DNA of 64,000 bases from Streptomyces sp. NBC_00259 (GCF_036181745.1 NZ_CP108080.1:1736001-1800000), one strand, 5' to 3'; positions 43,952 through 54,095 are shown, numbered from the stretch's first letter. A program made the numbers and translations. Notes: generated by a model from the letters alone, not told the origin.

Positions 43952-45070
43952 ATGACAGACGCACTCAAGCGCCTCTCCGACGAAGGCGTCGCGATCTGGC
44001 TCGACGACCTGTCGCGCAAGCGGATCACGTCCGGCAACCTGGCGGAGCTGATCGACCAGCAGCACGTCGTGGGTGTCACGACCAACCCGTCGATCTTCCA
44101 GAAGGCCATCTCGTCCGGTGACGGCTACGAGCAGCAGCTCGCCGACCTCGCCGCCCGCAGGCTGACCGTCGAGGAAGCCATCCGCATGATCACGACGGCG
44201 GACGTACGGGACGCCGCCGACGTGCTGCGTCCGGTCTTCGACACGACGGGCGGCCAGGACGGCCGGGTGTCGATCGAGGTCGACCCGCGTCTCGCGCACA
44301 ACACGACGGCGACCATCGCCGAGGCCAAGCAGCTGGCCTGGCTGGTGGACCGGCCGAACACGTTCATCAAGATCCCGGCGACGAAGGCCGGTCTGCCGGC
44401 GATCACCGAGGTCATCGGCCTCGGTATCAGTGTCAACGTCACGCTGATCTTCTCGCTGGAGCGCTACCGCGAGGTCATGGACGCCTACCTGGCGGGCCTG
44501 GAGAAGGCCAAGGCCGCGGGCCTCGACCTGTCCAAGATCCGTTCGGTGGCGTCGTTCTTCGTGTCCCGTGTGGACACCGAGATCGACAAGCGGCTGGACG
44601 CGCTGGGCACGGACGAGGCGAAGGAGCTGCGCGGCAAGGCGGCGCTCGCCAACGCGCGTCTCGCCTACCAGGCGTACGAGGAGGTCTTCTCCTCGGACCG
44701 CTGGGCCGCGCTGGACAAGGCGCAGGCCAACAAGCAGCGTCCGCTGTGGGCCTCGACGGGCGTCAAGGACCCGGCGTACAAGGACACGATGTACGTGGTC
44801 GATCTGGTCGCCCCGGGCACGGTCAACACCATGCCGGAGGCGACTCTGGAGGCCACCGCCGACCACGGGCAGATCACCGGCGACACGGTGCGCGGCACCT
44901 ACGAGCAGGCGCGCGCCGAGCTCGACGCCGTCGAGAAGCTCGGGATCTCCTACGCGGACGTCGTGCAGCTGCTGGAGGACGAGGGCGTCGAGAAGTTCGA
45001 GGCGTCCTGGAACGATCTGCTCAAGTCGACGCAGGCGGAGCTCGATCGCCTCGCTCCCTCGGAGGGCTGA
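43952..45070 (+). CDS. tal: Transaldolase
   Basis: A 372-residue class I aldolase of the actinobacterial/plant-type transaldolase group, transferring dihydroxyacetone units. The Schiff-base lysine lies in NTFIKIPAT and the family motif [14 protein letters not shown] is near residue 40. GTAGGAG lies 11 bases ahead of the ATG. It is followed after 5 bases by zwf. Confidence 0.95.
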   Translation: MTDALKRLSDEGVAIWLDDLSRKRITSGNLAELIDQQHVVGVTTNPSIFQKAISSGDGYEQQLADLAARRLTVEEAIRMITTADVRDAADVLRPVFDTTGGQDGRVSIEVDPRLAHNTTATIAEAKQLAWLVDRPNTFIKIPATKAGLPAITEVIGLGISVNVTLIFSLERYREVMDAYLAGLEKAKAAGLDLSKIRSVASFFVSRVDTEIDKRLDALGTDEAKELRGKAALANARLAYQAYEEVFSSDRWAALDKAQANKQRPLWASTGVKDPAYKDTMYVVDLVAPGTVNTMPEATLEATADHGQITGDTVRGTYEQARAELDAVEKLGISYADVVQLLEDEGVEKFEASWNDLLKSTQAELDRLAPSEG

Positions 45071-45075
45071 GCACC

Positions 45076-46608
45076 TTGACTTCCGCACACGGAGCCAATC
45101 CGCTTCGTGACGCCGCGGACCGACGGCTCCCGCGTATCGCGGGGCCGTCGGGCCTGGTGATCTTCGGCGTTACGGGCGATTTGTCACGTAAAAAGTTGAT
45201 GCCCGCTGTTTACGACCTCGCTAATCGCGGGCTGCTGCCACCGGGCTTCTCGCTCGTCGGATTCGCCCGCCGCGAATGGGACGACCAGGACTTCACGCAG
45301 GAGGTCCATGACGCCGTGAAGGAGCACGCCCGCACCCCCTTCCGCGAGGAGGTCTGGCAGCAGCTCATTCAGGGAATGCGGTTCGTCCAGGGCGACTTCG
45401 ACGACGACGACGCCTTCGAGAACCTCAAGAAGACGATCACGGAACTCGACCAGGCACAGGGAACCGGCGGCAACTTCGCCTTCTACCTCTCCGTGCCGCC
45501 GAAGTTCTTCCCCAAGGTCGTCAAGCAGCTCAAGAAGCACGGTCTCGCCGACCAGACGGACGGCTCGTGGCGGCGCGCCGTCATCGAGAAGCCCTTCGGC
45601 CACGACCTGGCCTCCGCCATGGAGCTGAACTCGATCGTCCACGAGGTCTTCGCGCCGGACCAGGTCTTCCGTATCGACCACTACCTCGGCAAGGAGACCG
45701 TCCAGAACATCATGGCGCTCCGCTTCGCCAACACGCTCTTCGAGCCGATCTGGAACCGGTCGTACGTCGACCATGTCCAGATCACCATGGCCGAGGACAT
45801 CGGCATCGGCGGCCGCGCGGGCTACTACGACGGCATCGGCGCCGCCCGTGACGTCATCCAGAACCACCTCCTCCAGCTGCTCGCGCTGACCGCGATGGAG
45901 GAGCCCGCCTCCTTCGACGCGGACGCGCTGGCGACGGAGAAGACCAAGGTGCTGGGCGCGGTGAAGCTGCCCAAGGACCTGGCGACCGGCACGGTGCGCG
46001 CGCAGTACGCGGGGGGCTGGCAGGGCGGCGAGAAGGCCGTCGGCTATCTCCAGGAAGACGGCATCAACCCGAAGTCGAAGACCGACACGTACGCCGCCAT
46101 AAAGCTGGAGATCGACAACCGCCGCTGGGCGGGTGTCCCCTTCTATCTCCGTACGGGCAAGCGGCTCGGCCGCCGGGTCACCGAGATCGCGGTCGTCTTC
46201 CAGCGCGCGCCGCACTCCCCCTTCGACCAGACGGCCACCGAGGAGCTGGGGCACAACGCCCTGGTGATCCGGGTGCAGCCGGACGAAGGCGTGACGATGC
46301 GGTTCGGCTCGAAGGTGCCGGGCACGTCGATGGAGGTCCGGGACGTCTCGATGGACTTCGCGTACGGCGAGTCCTTCACGGAGTCCAGCCCCGAGGCCTA
46401 CGAGCGGCTGATCCTGGACGTCCTGCTCGGTGACTCCAACCTCTTCCCGAGGCTGGCCGAGGTCGAGCTGTCCTGGAAGATCCTCGACCCGATCGAGCAG
46501 TTCTGGGACAAGCACGGCAAGCCCGCGCAGTATCCGGCCGGTACCTGGGGTCCGGTCGAGGCGGACGAAATGCTCGCACGAGACGGACGGAGCTGGCGTC
46601 GGCCATGA
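45076..46608 (+). CDS. zwf: Glucose-6-phosphate 1-dehydrogenase
   Basis: It oxidises glucose 6-phosphate to 6-phosphogluconolactone and makes NADPH. The 510-residue protein has the cofactor motif GVTGDLSRKKL (near residue 32) and the active-site RIDHYLGKE. The TTG at 45076 is supported by GGAGGG about 10 bases before it and by the conserved N-terminus TSAHGANPLRDAADRRLPRIAG. Its stop overlaps the opcA start. Confidence 0.95.
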   Translation: MTSAHGANPLRDAADRRLPRIAGPSGLVIFGVTGDLSRKKLMPAVYDLANRGLLPPGFSLVGFARREWDDQDFTQEVHDAVKEHARTPFREEVWQQLIQGMRFVQGDFDDDDAFENLKKTITELDQAQGTGGNFAFYLSVPPKFFPKVVKQLKKHGLADQTDGSWRRAVIEKPFGHDLASAMELNSIVHEVFAPDQVFRIDHYLGKETVQNIMALRFANTLFEPIWNRSYVDHVQITMAEDIGIGGRAGYYDGIGAARDVIQNHLLQLLALTAMEEPASFDADALATEKTKVLGAVKLPKDLATGTVRAQYAGGWQGGEKAVGYLQEDGINPKSKTDTYAAIKLEIDNRRWAGVPFYLRTGKRLGRRVTEIAVVFQRAPHSPFDQTATEELGHNALVIRVQPDEGVTMRFGSKVPGTSMEVRDVSMDFAYGESFTESSPEAYERLILDVLLGDSNLFPRLAEVELSWKILDPIEQFWDKHGKPAQYPAGTWGPVEADEMLARDGRSWRRP

Positions 46609-47609
46609 AGATCGATCTTACGGACACCACCTCCAGCAAGATCAACAAGGCGCTCGTGCAGGGCCGCAGGGCCATCGGCACACCGGCCGTCGGCATGGTC
46701 CTCACCCTGGTCATCGTCACGGACGAGGAGAACGCCTACGACTCGCTGAAGGCGGCGAACGAGGCGTCGCGGGAGCACCCCTCGCGCACGCTCGTCGTCA
46801 TCAAGCGGGTCTCGCGCTCGCCGCGCGACCGGGCGAAGGCGCGCCTCGACGCCGAGGTGCGGGTCGGCGCGGACGCCGGCACCGGCGAGACGGTGGTGCT
46901 GCGGCTGTACGGCGAGGTCACCGACCACGCCCAGTCGGTGGTGCTGCCGCTGCTGCTGCCGGACGCCCCGGTCGTGGTGTGGTGGCCGGTGACCGCTCCG
47001 GTGGACCCGGCCGCCGACCCGCTGGGCGCGCTGGCCCAGCGGCGGGTGACCGACACCTACGCCTGCGAGCGGCCGATCGCCGAGCTGACGGCCCGCGCCG
47101 ACGCCTACGCCCCGGGCGACACGGATCTGTCCTGGACCCGCATCACACCGTGGCGCTCGATGCTCGCGGCGGCGCTGGACCAGGTGCCGTGGCAGGCCAC
47201 CTCGGCCGAGGTGGAGGGCGAGGAGTTCAACCCGAGCTGCGAGCTGCTCGCCATGTGGCTCGCCGACCGGCTGAAGGTACCGGTGAAGCGCTCGGTGTCG
47301 GCCGGTCCCGGCCTCACGGCCGTACGGCTCCAGACGGGCAACGGCCCGATCGTGCTGGACCGGGCGGACGGCTCGCTCGCGACGCTGTCCATCCAGGGCC
47401 AGCCGGACCGCGCGGTGGCGCTGAAGCGCCGGGAGACGGCCGAGCTGATCGCGGAGGAGCTGCGGCGGCTCGACCCTGACGACACGTACGCCTCGGCGCT
47501 GCGCTACGGCGTGGACCGGCTGAACGACGAGTCGGCCGAGACCGCGTCCGCCCCGGCGGCGAAGAAGACCGCGAGCAGGGCCCCGGCCAAGAAGGCGGCC
47601 ACGAAGTGA
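46605..47609 (+). CDS. opcA: OpcA, glucose-6-phosphate dehydrogenase assembly protein
   Basis: A 334-residue protein known from cyanobacteria and actinobacteria as an activator or assembly factor of Zwf. The N-terminal half (MVLTLVIVTDEENAYDSLKAAN) and the tryptophan-rich VVVWWPVTAPVDP with DLSWTRITPWRSMLA are diagnostic. The tail is Lys/Ala-rich (APAAKKTASRAPAKKAATK) as in Streptomyces homologues. ATGA overlap with zwf and GTGA overlap with pgl indicate fixed stoichiometry. Confidence 0.93.
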   Translation: MKIDLTDTTSSKINKALVQGRRAIGTPAVGMVLTLVIVTDEENAYDSLKAANEASREHPSRTLVVIKRVSRSPRDRAKARLDAEVRVGADAGTGETVVLRLYGEVTDHAQSVVLPLLLPDAPVVVWWPVTAPVDPAADPLGALAQRRVTDTYACERPIAELTARADAYAPGDTDLSWTRITPWRSMLAAALDQVPWQATSAEVEGEEFNPSCELLAMWLADRLKVPVKRSVSAGPGLTAVRLQTGNGPIVLDRADGSLATLSIQGQPDRAVALKRRETAELIAEELRRLDPDDTYASALRYGVDRLNDESAETASAPAAKKTASRAPAKKAATK

Positions 47610-48388
47610 GCGCCCCTCAACTCGTCGTCCATCGCGACAAGGAGCTGATGGCTCAGGCCGCCGCGGCCCGGCTGATCACCAAGATCGTGGACGCCCAGTC
47701 CGGGCGCGGCTCCGCGTCGGTCGTCCTCACCGGCGGGCGCAACGGCAACGGCCTGCTGGCCGCGCTCGCCGCCGCGCCCGCGCGGGACGCGATCGACTGG
47801 TCGCGGCTCGATCTGTGGTGGGGCGACGAACGTTTCCTGCCCGAGGGCGACCCGGAGCGCAATGTCACCCAGGCCCGTGCGGCCCTGCTGGACTCGGTCC
47901 CGCTGGACCCGTCCCGGGTGCACGCGATGCCCGCGTCCGACGGACCCCACGGCACCGACGCGGAAGCGGCCGCGGCGGCGTACGCGGAGGAACTCGCCCG
48001 GGCGGCGGGGCCCGAGGACCACGGCGATGTGCCCACGTTCGACGTCCTGATGCTGGGTGTCGGCCCGGACACGCATGTCGCGTCCCTGTTCCCCGAGCTT
48101 CCGGCGGTACGGGAGACCGAACGCACCGTCGTCGGTGTCCACGGCGCGCCCAAGCCGCCACCGACGCGTATCTCGTTGACGCTTCCGGCGATCCGCGCGG
48201 CGCGCGAGGTGTGGCTGCTGGCGGCCGGCGAGGACAAGGCCAACGCGGCGAGGATCGCCCTCTCGGGCGCAGGCGAGATCCAGGCACCGGCGGCGGGCGC
48301 CTACGGCAGGTCGCGGACGCTGTGGCTGCTCGACTCGGCGGCGGCCTCCCAGCTTCCGCGCGACCTGTATCCCCCGGCCTCGCCCTGA
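47606..48388 (+). CDS. pgl: 6-phosphogluconolactonase
   Basis: Pgl (DevB) hydrolyses the lactone made by Zwf. The 260-residue protein has the nagB/RpiA-like fold, with VVLTGGRNGNGLLAAL, WWGDERFLPEGDPERN and LMLGVGPDTHVASLFP, the active-site region with its histidine. The usual G in GPDGH is T here (GPDTH). It ends the pentose phosphate operon. Confidence 0.93.
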   Translation: MSAPQLVVHRDKELMAQAAAARLITKIVDAQSGRGSASVVLTGGRNGNGLLAALAAAPARDAIDWSRLDLWWGDERFLPEGDPERNVTQARAALLDSVPLDPSRVHAMPASDGPHGTDAEAAAAAYAEELARAAGPEDHGDVPTFDVLMLGVGPDTHVASLFPELPAVRETERTVVGVHGAPKPPPTRISLTLPAIRAAREVWLLAAGEDKANAARIALSGAGEIQAPAAGAYGRSRTLWLLDSAAASQLPRDLYPPASP

Positions 48389-48406
48389 CGGCACGTCATC
48401 CCACGT

Positions 48407-48447
48407 CCGAAGGCCCGGCCCGCCCGTCCGGCGGCCCGGGCCTTCGG
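48407..48447. terminator. Bidirectional terminator
   Basis: A perfect 12-bp stem CCGAAGGCCCGG/CCGGGCCTTCGG (48407-48418, 48436-48447) with a smaller stem inside its loop separates convergent pgl and the next gene. Confidence 0.75.
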
Positions 48448-48451
48448 CATG

Positions 48452-49306
48452 TCAGAGGATCGCCTGGTCCGGGCGGTCCTCCAGACGGGCGATGGCCTTG
48501 CGAGCGGCACCGACGAAGGCATCGAAGCCGGCATTGGTGTGGGTCGGCCGCTCGGACCTGCTGAAGTGGCCGGCGTCGAACATGCTCTGGCGCAGCTCGG
48601 CGGTCATCTCCAGCTGGGCGCCCTTGCCGAGCAGCGTCTTGTTGCAGATGTTGTCCGGGTCCTCGCCCGCGAGAGCGGGAACCGTCGAGCCGTCGATGGT
48701 GTGGAACCCCGCGGCCTGGAACTCCTCGTGCAGATACCGTTTGAAGTCGGCGTTGAGGCCGCCGACGACGACCGCCTCGGGCACCCCCGCGGACGCACCG
48801 GCCTGCGCCGCCGTACAGCCGTGCAGGCTCAGCACGTTGAGGCTGCAGGCGGCCATGGACAGGGCGGACCTGTCGTCGTTGCGTGTCGAGGTGACGTGCA
48901 GCTCGCCGTTGTCGGACACGCGCGTGCCCTCGAACATCCAGTAGTCGTGGACCGGGCCGCCCGCCGGCTGCACGGCGAGGGTGGCGGGGTGGTAACCCGC
49001 GATCCCCAGGCACAGTTCGGACGTACCCCCCTCGATGCCGCCGCCGTGGATGGCCATGATCGTGGTGCGGTTGAAGGGCTGTCTCAGGTTGTCGCTGTTG
49101 TCGAACAGCTCATGGCGCTTGTAGCGCCGTGCGAAGTCGGTTCCCTCCTTGCCGGCGAGCCTCGTGTAGAGATCGGTGTTCGACGCGTAGAGGTCGGCGG
49201 CGTGAGCGGGGGAGGCGGCGAAGGCGTTGAGCACGGAGGCGCTGAGTGCGGCGCCTGCGAGTCCGGCCAGTACGGTGCGGCGATCGGCATAGGTCATGCA
49301 CGTCAT
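48452..49306 (-). CDS. Poly-gamma-glutamate hydrolase-like exported protein
   Basis: A 284-residue protein of the poly-gamma-glutamate hydrolase/DUF867 family, zinc peptidases related to carboxypeptidase A that were first known from Bacillus phage. The N-terminus DRRTVLAGLAGAALSASVL with cleavage near AHAADL is a Tat-like signal. MAIHGGGIEGGTSEL is the zinc-ligand region, and ELHVTSTRNDD, LSLHGC and VVVGGLN follow. It may cut gamma-glutamyl polymers or wall peptides outside the cell. Two ATGs, 49306 and 49297, are possible, neither with a good ribosome site. Confidence 0.8.
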   Translation of the reverse strand: MTCMTYADRRTVLAGLAGAALSASVLNAFAASPAHAADLYASNTDLYTRLAGKEGTDFARRYKRHELFDNSDNLRQPFNRTTIMAIHGGGIEGGTSELCLGIAGYHPATLAVQPAGGPVHDYWMFEGTRVSDNGELHVTSTRNDDRSALSMAACSLNVLSLHGCTAAQAGASAGVPEAVVVGGLNADFKRYLHEEFQAAGFHTIDGSTVPALAGEDPDNICNKTLLGKGAQLEMTAELRQSMFDAGHFSRSERPTHTNAGFDAFVGAARKAIARLEDRPDQAIL

Positions 49307-49354
49307 GATCGCGGCGGAACGAGACGCTCCGGTCCGCTGAGGCGGTGAGGTCTC

Positions 49355-50899
49355 TCACAGGGTGCGTTCCGGTCGTTCCAGGAACGGCTCCAGCAGGCCA
49401 GGGACCGTGCGGGAGGCGAAGTCGAGGACCTCGTGTTCGTCGGCGTCGTAGACCGAGTACGCCCCGTCGCCCGCCGCCGTGGTCGCCGTCAGGGTGAGGA
49501 CCCCGGCACGGCGCTGGAACCAGGACTGTTTGACAGTCCAGCCGATGATCCCGTCGCGCTGGAGTGCGACGGTCGCGCGCCGGACGGTCCCGGAGCGGGC
49601 GAGCAGATAGTCGCCGCCGAGCGCGTGACCGAGGCTCCGGTACGCGTCCAGGGCCAGCAGCACCGCGAGCGGAAGGAACAGCACCGCGCAGGCCGCCGCG
49701 ACGTACAGCAGGACGTCCGTGAGCAGCAGCCCCAGCAGCATGAGCACCAGGAGCGGCAGCAGCGCGGCGCCGAGCGCCCAGCGGAGCCTTCGGGCGCGGG
49801 CGGCGTGCGGATGGGCGGTGAGCGGCGCGCTCGTCGGGGCCCCGGTCTCCCGCAGCACCAGCGCCGCGACCTCGTCGGCGACGGCCCGTGGCGCGGCCGG
49901 CAGCAGCGTCTTGTGGTCCGCGTGCTGGTCCGCCTCGTCCGTGGCCAGACCGGTCGCGACCGCGTCCACCCGCGCCGCCCCGCACAGCCGTACGCCGATC
50001 GGCTCGACGAGCTCGACACCCCGGAGCCGCCGCTCCTCGATGGAGATCGAGCGGGTGGTGAACAGTCCCCGGCGGACCCGCAGGGTGCCGCCCGGCTCCC
50101 GCTCCAGCCGGTGGTTGAACCACATCTCGACCCAGAGGCCGAGCGCGCCGACGACGCCGGCGACGAGGGCCGCGGCGACGAGCACGACGAGCGTCCAGAC
50201 CAGCGGCGTGTCCTGGAAGCGCTCGCCGATCCAGTCGATGACCCGGGCCTGAGCGCCGAACCATTCGCTGACCTGCATCACCGCGCCGACGGCCGCCCCA
50301 CCGAGCAGCGGGGCGACGAACGAGACCGGCGCGTAGCGGATCCAGCGCGGGTCGAGTACGGCCAGCGTGCCCTCCCGGTGGCTTCCAGGGACGGACACGG
50401 CCGTACGGGCCAGCAGTTCACGACGCAGCCGCTCGCCCTCCGCCTTCGTCACCGGGTCGAGCTCCAGCGTGGATTCTCCGGTGCCGGTGTGCTCGCCGGT
50501 GCCGATCCGCACCTTGACCAGGCCGAGTATCCGCAGCAGCGGATGGGCCGTCAGATCGACGCTGCGGATGCGTTCACGGGCCAGGGAGCGGCGCTTTATC
50601 AGCAGCAGCCCGGTGTGGAGTTCGGCGCGCTCGGGTCCGATGCGGTACCGCGTGCGCCGCCACCGTACGTAGTCCGCGCCCGCGCCGGCCGCGATGAGGA
50701 CGGCCGCTCCCGCGAGCACCCAGGCGAGCGCCCGCCACCACGGCATGCCGCCGGCGAGGCCGAGGAGGGCGGGCAGTCCGGCGCCGCCGGCCACGCCCGC
50801 CATGACGGCGGCCGTGACGAGGACGGTGCGCCGGTCGAGCTGCCGCCAGCCGTCGTCGGGCTGCCCGGCGGGCCGGGCGGGCCCGCCGGTGGCGCTCAT
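49355..50899 (-). CDS. PH domain-containing membrane protein (YdbT-like)
   Basis: A 514-residue integral membrane protein with three bacterial PH (bPH2) domains, each following a pair of helices: about residues 75-155 (RRTRYRIGPERAELHTGLLLIKRRSLARERIRSVD), 260-330 (FNHRLEREPGGTLRVRRGLFTTRSISIEERRLRGVE) and 425-505 (YLLARSGTVRRATVALQRDGIIGWTVKQS). This is the YdbT layout. The start overlaps the YdbS-like gene stop (ATGA). Bacillus homologues act in resistance to the bacteriocin-like compounds amylocyclicin/Sdp-type toxins; here the role is unknown. Confidence 0.86.
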   Translation of the reverse strand: MSATGGPARPAGQPDDGWRQLDRRTVLVTAAVMAGVAGGAGLPALLGLAGGMPWWRALAWVLAGAAVLIAAGAGADYVRWRRTRYRIGPERAELHTGLLLIKRRSLARERIRSVDLTAHPLLRILGLVKVRIGTGEHTGTGESTLELDPVTKAEGERLRRELLARTAVSVPGSHREGTLAVLDPRWIRYAPVSFVAPLLGGAAVGAVMQVSEWFGAQARVIDWIGERFQDTPLVWTLVVLVAAALVAGVVGALGLWVEMWFNHRLEREPGGTLRVRRGLFTTRSISIEERRLRGVELVEPIGVRLCGAARVDAVATGLATDEADQHADHKTLLPAAPRAVADEVAALVLRETGAPTSAPLTAHPHAARARRLRWALGAALLPLLVLMLLGLLLTDVLLYVAAACAVLFLPLAVLLALDAYRSLGHALGGDYLLARSGTVRRATVALQRDGIIGWTVKQSWFQRRAGVLTLTATTAAGDGAYSVYDADEHEVLDFASRTVPGLLEPFLERPERTL

Positions 50900-51396
50900 G
50901 TGGCGTCCCCCTGCGTGGCCTGGGTGATCCTGGTCAGCTGTTCGGCCAGCTCCGCCGCGAGCTCGTGGTCCAGGCCCTCGATCCTGATCGCACCCTTGGC
51001 CGAGGCCGTGGTGACGGTGACGGTGGCGAGCCGGAAAGCCTGCTCCAGCGGTCCGCGGACGGTGTCGACGGTCTGGATCCGGGACATCGGGGCGATCCGC
51101 CACTCCTGCCAGAGGGCACCGGTACGGACGTACACCGCCTCGTCCGTGACCTCCCAGCGGTGGACCCGGTACCACCAGGAGGGGAAGAAGGCCGTGCCGG
51201 CGAGGCCGAGGACCGCCAGGGCGCCGGCCGCGGTGAGCAGCCAGCCCCTGGCGGGCTCGATGAACGCGCCGAGGACGGCGAGCACCGCCACCGGCACCAG
51301 CGTCGTCAGCAGGCACTGCACACGCCACCAGCCGACGGCCCGTTCGTCCACCCTGTTGTTCGGCGGCCGCAGCCGCACGGTCCCCTCCCCCGGCAT
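50896..51396 (-). CDS. PH domain-containing membrane protein (YdbS-like)
   Basis: A 166-residue protein with two N-terminal helices (about 28-70) and one bPH2 domain (YRVHRWEVTDEAVYVRTGALWQEWRIAPMSRIQTVDT). It is the small partner of the YdbT-like protein downstream. Its ATG comes only 4 bases after the pgi stop, so the pair is expressed as a tail of the pgi transcript. Confidence 0.86.
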   Translation of the reverse strand: MPGEGTVRLRPPNNRVDERAVGWWRVQCLLTTLVPVAVLAVLGAFIEPARGWLLTAAGALAVLGLAGTAFFPSWWYRVHRWEVTDEAVYVRTGALWQEWRIAPMSRIQTVDTVRGPLEQAFRLATVTVTTASAKGAIRIEGLDHELAAELAEQLTRITQATQGDAT

Positions 51397-51400
51397 CGGG

Positions 51401-53065
51401 CTACCTGCCGCGCAGGGTGCGGTACGTGTCCACGAGCGTGGCGGTCGAGCTGTCGAGGTCCTCGCCGTCCGCCGCGTCGGCGGCCGATGTCCCCGTGCGG
51501 GTCAGCACGGGCTCGATCCGCTTGGCCAGGACCTTGCCGAGCTCGACTCCCCACTGGTCGAAGGAGTCGATGTTCCAGACGGCGCCCTGGACGAACACCT
51601 TGTGCTCGTAGAGCGCGACGAGCTGGCCGAGGACGGACGGGGTCAGCTGCTTCGCCAGGATCGTGGTGGTCGGGTGGTTCCCCACGAACGTCTTGTGCGG
51701 CACCAGTTCCTCGGCGACGCCCTCGGCCCGCACCTCGTCGGGGGTCTTGCCGAACGCCAGCGCCTGGGTCTGGGCGAAGAAGTTGGCCATCAGCAGGTCG
51801 TGCTGGGGCACGAGCCCGGGCAGCAGGTCCCCGACCGGCTCGGCGAAGCCGATGAAGTCGGCGGGGATGAGCTTGGTGCCCTGGTGGATCAACTGGTAGT
51901 ACGCGTGCTGCCCGTTGGTGCCGGGGGTGCCCCAGACGACGGGCCCGGTCTGCCAGTCGACCCGGTTGCCCTCGCGGTCGACGGACTTGCCGTTGGACTC
52001 CATGTCCAGCTGCTGCAGATACGCCGTGAACCTGCTCAGGTAGTGCGAGTAGGGCAGCACCGCGTGCGACTGGGCGTCGAAGAAGTTGTCGTACCAGATG
52101 CCGAGGAGGCCGAGCAGCATCGGCGCGTTCTCCTCCGGCGGCGCCGTGCGGAAGTGCTCGTCGACGAGGTGGAATCCGTCGAGCATCTCGCGGAACCGGT
52201 CCGGGCCGATGGCGATCATCAGCGAGAGTCCGATGGCCGAGTCGTACGAGTAGCGGCCGCCGACCCAGTCCCAGAACTCGAACATGTTGGCCGTGTCGAT
52301 GCCGAACTCGGAGACCTTGCCGGCGTTGGTCGACAGCGCCACGAAGTGCTTGGCGACGGCGTCCTGGCCGGCGCCGAGGCCGGTGAGCAGCCAGTCGCGG
52401 GCGGACGTGGCGTTGGTGATGGTCTCGACGGTGGTGAACGTCTTGGACGCGATGATGAACAGCGTCTCGGCGGGGTCGAGGTCGCGCACCGCCTCGTGGA
52501 GATCGGCTCCGTCGACGTTGGAGACGAAACGGAGCGTCAGGTCCCGTGCGGTGTAGGAGCGCAGTGCCTCATAGGCCATCGCCGGGCCCAGATCGGAGCC
52601 GCCGATACCGATGTTGACGACGTTCTTGATGGGCTTTCCGGTGTGACCGGTCCAGCCGCCCGAGCGGATCCGCTCGGAGAAGGCGCTCATCTTGTCGAGC
52701 ACGGCGTGCACCGCGGGGACCACGTTCTCGCCGTCGACCTCGATGACGGCGTCACGGGGGGCGCGCAGCGCGGTGTGCAGCACCGCCCGGTTCTCGGTGA
52801 TGTTGATCTTCTCGCCGCGGAACATGGCGTCCCGCAGCCCCGCCACATCGGTGGCCGCCGCCAGGTCCCGCAGCAGCGCCAGCGTCTCGTCGGTCACCCG
52901 CTGCTTGGAGTAGTCGAGGTAGAGGTCGCCGACCTGGAGGGTGTACCGGCTGCCGCGCTCGGCATCGGCGGCGAACAGTTCCCGCAGATGTGTGTCGGCC
53001 AGCTGCTCACGGTGCTTGGTGAGAGCGGCCCATTCGGGCGTCCGGTTGAGCCGGGTTGCGTTCAT
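51401..53065 (-). CDS. pgi: Glucose-6-phosphate isomerase
   Basis: Pgi interconverts glucose 6-phosphate and fructose 6-phosphate and links glycolysis to the pentose phosphate operon nearby. The 554-residue protein carries both family signatures, [19 protein letters not shown] and [10 protein letters not shown], and the catalytic region [13 protein letters not shown]. The ATG at 53065 begins [19 protein letters not shown] element on the minus strand (53120-53115) may be its -10. Confidence 0.95.
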   Translation of the reverse strand: MNATRLNRTPEWAALTKHREQLADTHLRELFAADAERGSRYTLQVGDLYLDYSKQRVTDETLALLRDLAAATDVAGLRDAMFRGEKINITENRAVLHTALRAPRDAVIEVDGENVVPAVHAVLDKMSAFSERIRSGGWTGHTGKPIKNVVNIGIGGSDLGPAMAYEALRSYTARDLTLRFVSNVDGADLHEAVRDLDPAETLFIIASKTFTTVETITNATSARDWLLTGLGAGQDAVAKHFVALSTNAGKVSEFGIDTANMFEFWDWVGGRYSYDSAIGLSLMIAIGPDRFREMLDGFHLVDEHFRTAPPEENAPMLLGLLGIWYDNFFDAQSHAVLPYSHYLSRFTAYLQQLDMESNGKSVDREGNRVDWQTGPVVWGTPGTNGQHAYYQLIHQGTKLIPADFIGFAEPVGDLLPGLVPQHDLLMANFFAQTQALAFGKTPDEVRAEGVAEELVPHKTFVGNHPTTTILAKQLTPSVLGQLVALYEHKVFVQGAVWNIDSFDQWGVELGKVLAKRIEPVLTRTGTSAADAADGEDLDSSTATLVDTYRTLRGR

Positions 53066-53183
53066 CTTCAGCCCACTTCTTCTCGTACCTGCCTGCGTGC
53101 CCCGCTGCCCCACCAACCTAGTTGATCCGATGGCCGCGGACGCGGCGGCGAGCAGCGGCCGCGCCCGAGTCCGCCCTGCCCGG

Positions 53184-53966
53184 TCAGTGCCCGCCGCGGT
53201 GCAGCCGCCCCTGGTAGCGGGCTTCGAGCACGGCGTTCCGCTCGTACCCGCCCGGCACGTTGGCGGATACGTACACGGGCGCCTCGTGGCCCTCCGCGCC
53301 GAGCAGGGCGACGGCCTCGGCGACGGTCATCTGGACGAGGAGCGAGGAGGTGAGCGTGGAGACGCCGCACAGGGCGTTGCCGTCGGGCAGCGGAAGGAGA
53401 GCGTCACCGGTGGGCGCGCAGTTGTCGAGGACGGCGTCGGCCAGGTCGGCGAGCCGCTTTCCGCTGCTGTGCAGGGACGGCACGGAGTTGGTGTGCTCCA
53501 GCGAGGTGAGGGCGACCAGCGGGTGGCCCGCCGCCTTCACATGGAGGGCCATGTCGACGATCGAGTTGTTGACACCCGAGTTGGAGATGATCACGAACAT
53601 GTCCTGCGGGCGTGGCGTGGCCAGGGTGTAGAGCCGGGCGGCCAGGCCGGGGGAACGCTCCAGCAGCGGGTCGTCGAGTACGGCGCGGTCCTCGCCGCCG
53701 CGGAGCACGAGATCGGCGAGGGAGATCCGGCTGGTGGGGACGAGTCCGCCGGCCCGGCCCGCGATCTCCAGGGCGGCGGCCTGCGAGTGGCCGGTGCCGA
53801 AGGCGTGGACGACGCCGTCCGCGGCGACGCAGTCCGCGATGAGCCGGGCCGCGGCCGCGACGGAGTCCTTGTTGGCCTCGACCGCCCGCTCGAAGGCCGC
53901 GCGTCCGTGGTCGACGAACAGGCCGGCCCCGAGCTGCGCGTGCGGGCCCTGGTGCGACTGAGGCAT
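53184..53966 (-). CDS. SIS-domain phosphosugar isomerase-like protein
   Basis: A 260-residue sugar isomerase (SIS) domain protein. The phosphosugar-binding loops are [23 protein letters not shown] (near 53-75) and [25 protein letters not shown] (near 122-146). AGGGAG lies 8 bases before ATG 53966. It resembles uncharacterised actinobacterial SIS proteins rather than MurQ or GlmS. With the kinase and RpiR gene upstream it forms a likely amino-sugar phosphate module: the kinase phosphorylates the sugar and this enzyme isomerises or deaminates it. Exact substrate unknown. Confidence 0.82.
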   Translation of the reverse strand: MPQSHQGPHAQLGAGLFVDHGRAAFERAVEANKDSVAAAARLIADCVAADGVVHAFGTGHSQAAALEIAGRAGGLVPTSRISLADLVLRGGEDRAVLDDPLLERSPGLAARLYTLATPRPQDMFVIISNSGVNNSIVDMALHVKAAGHPLVALTSLEHTNSVPSLHSSGKRLADLADAVLDNCAPTGDALLPLPDGNALCGVSTLTSSLLVQMTVAEAVALLGAEGHEAPVYVSANVPGGYERNAVLEARYQGRLHRGGH

Positions 53967-54037
53967 GACTGACTCCCTGGGAGAACGCCGACGACGGCTC
54001 ATGGCATGCATCAGGCGTGCCTGCACCGTGAACCACC

Positions 54038-54086
54038 GAATCAATGATTCACTATCTCATGCACATTTCGGCTCAATGAATCAGCC
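54038..54086. promoter_or_regulatory. Probable RpiR operators upstream of the SIS gene
   Basis: GAATCAATGATTC (54038-54050) is a perfect 13-base palindrome. A related copy, CTCAATGAATCAG, follows within 54072-54084, inside a partly symmetric 17-mer GGCTCAATGAATCAGCC (54070-54086). They lie between the kinase gene end and the SIS gene start. Confidence 0.5.
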
Positions 54087-54095
54087 GCCGGCATC

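Noticed and set aside
43941..43955. A four-codon open frame (ATG CAA CTC TCA TGA) overlapping the transaldolase start, as a possible regulatory upstream ORF
   Set aside because: Its ATG directly abuts the GGAG of the ribosome site, so it could not be initiated from it; the frame is most likely chance.
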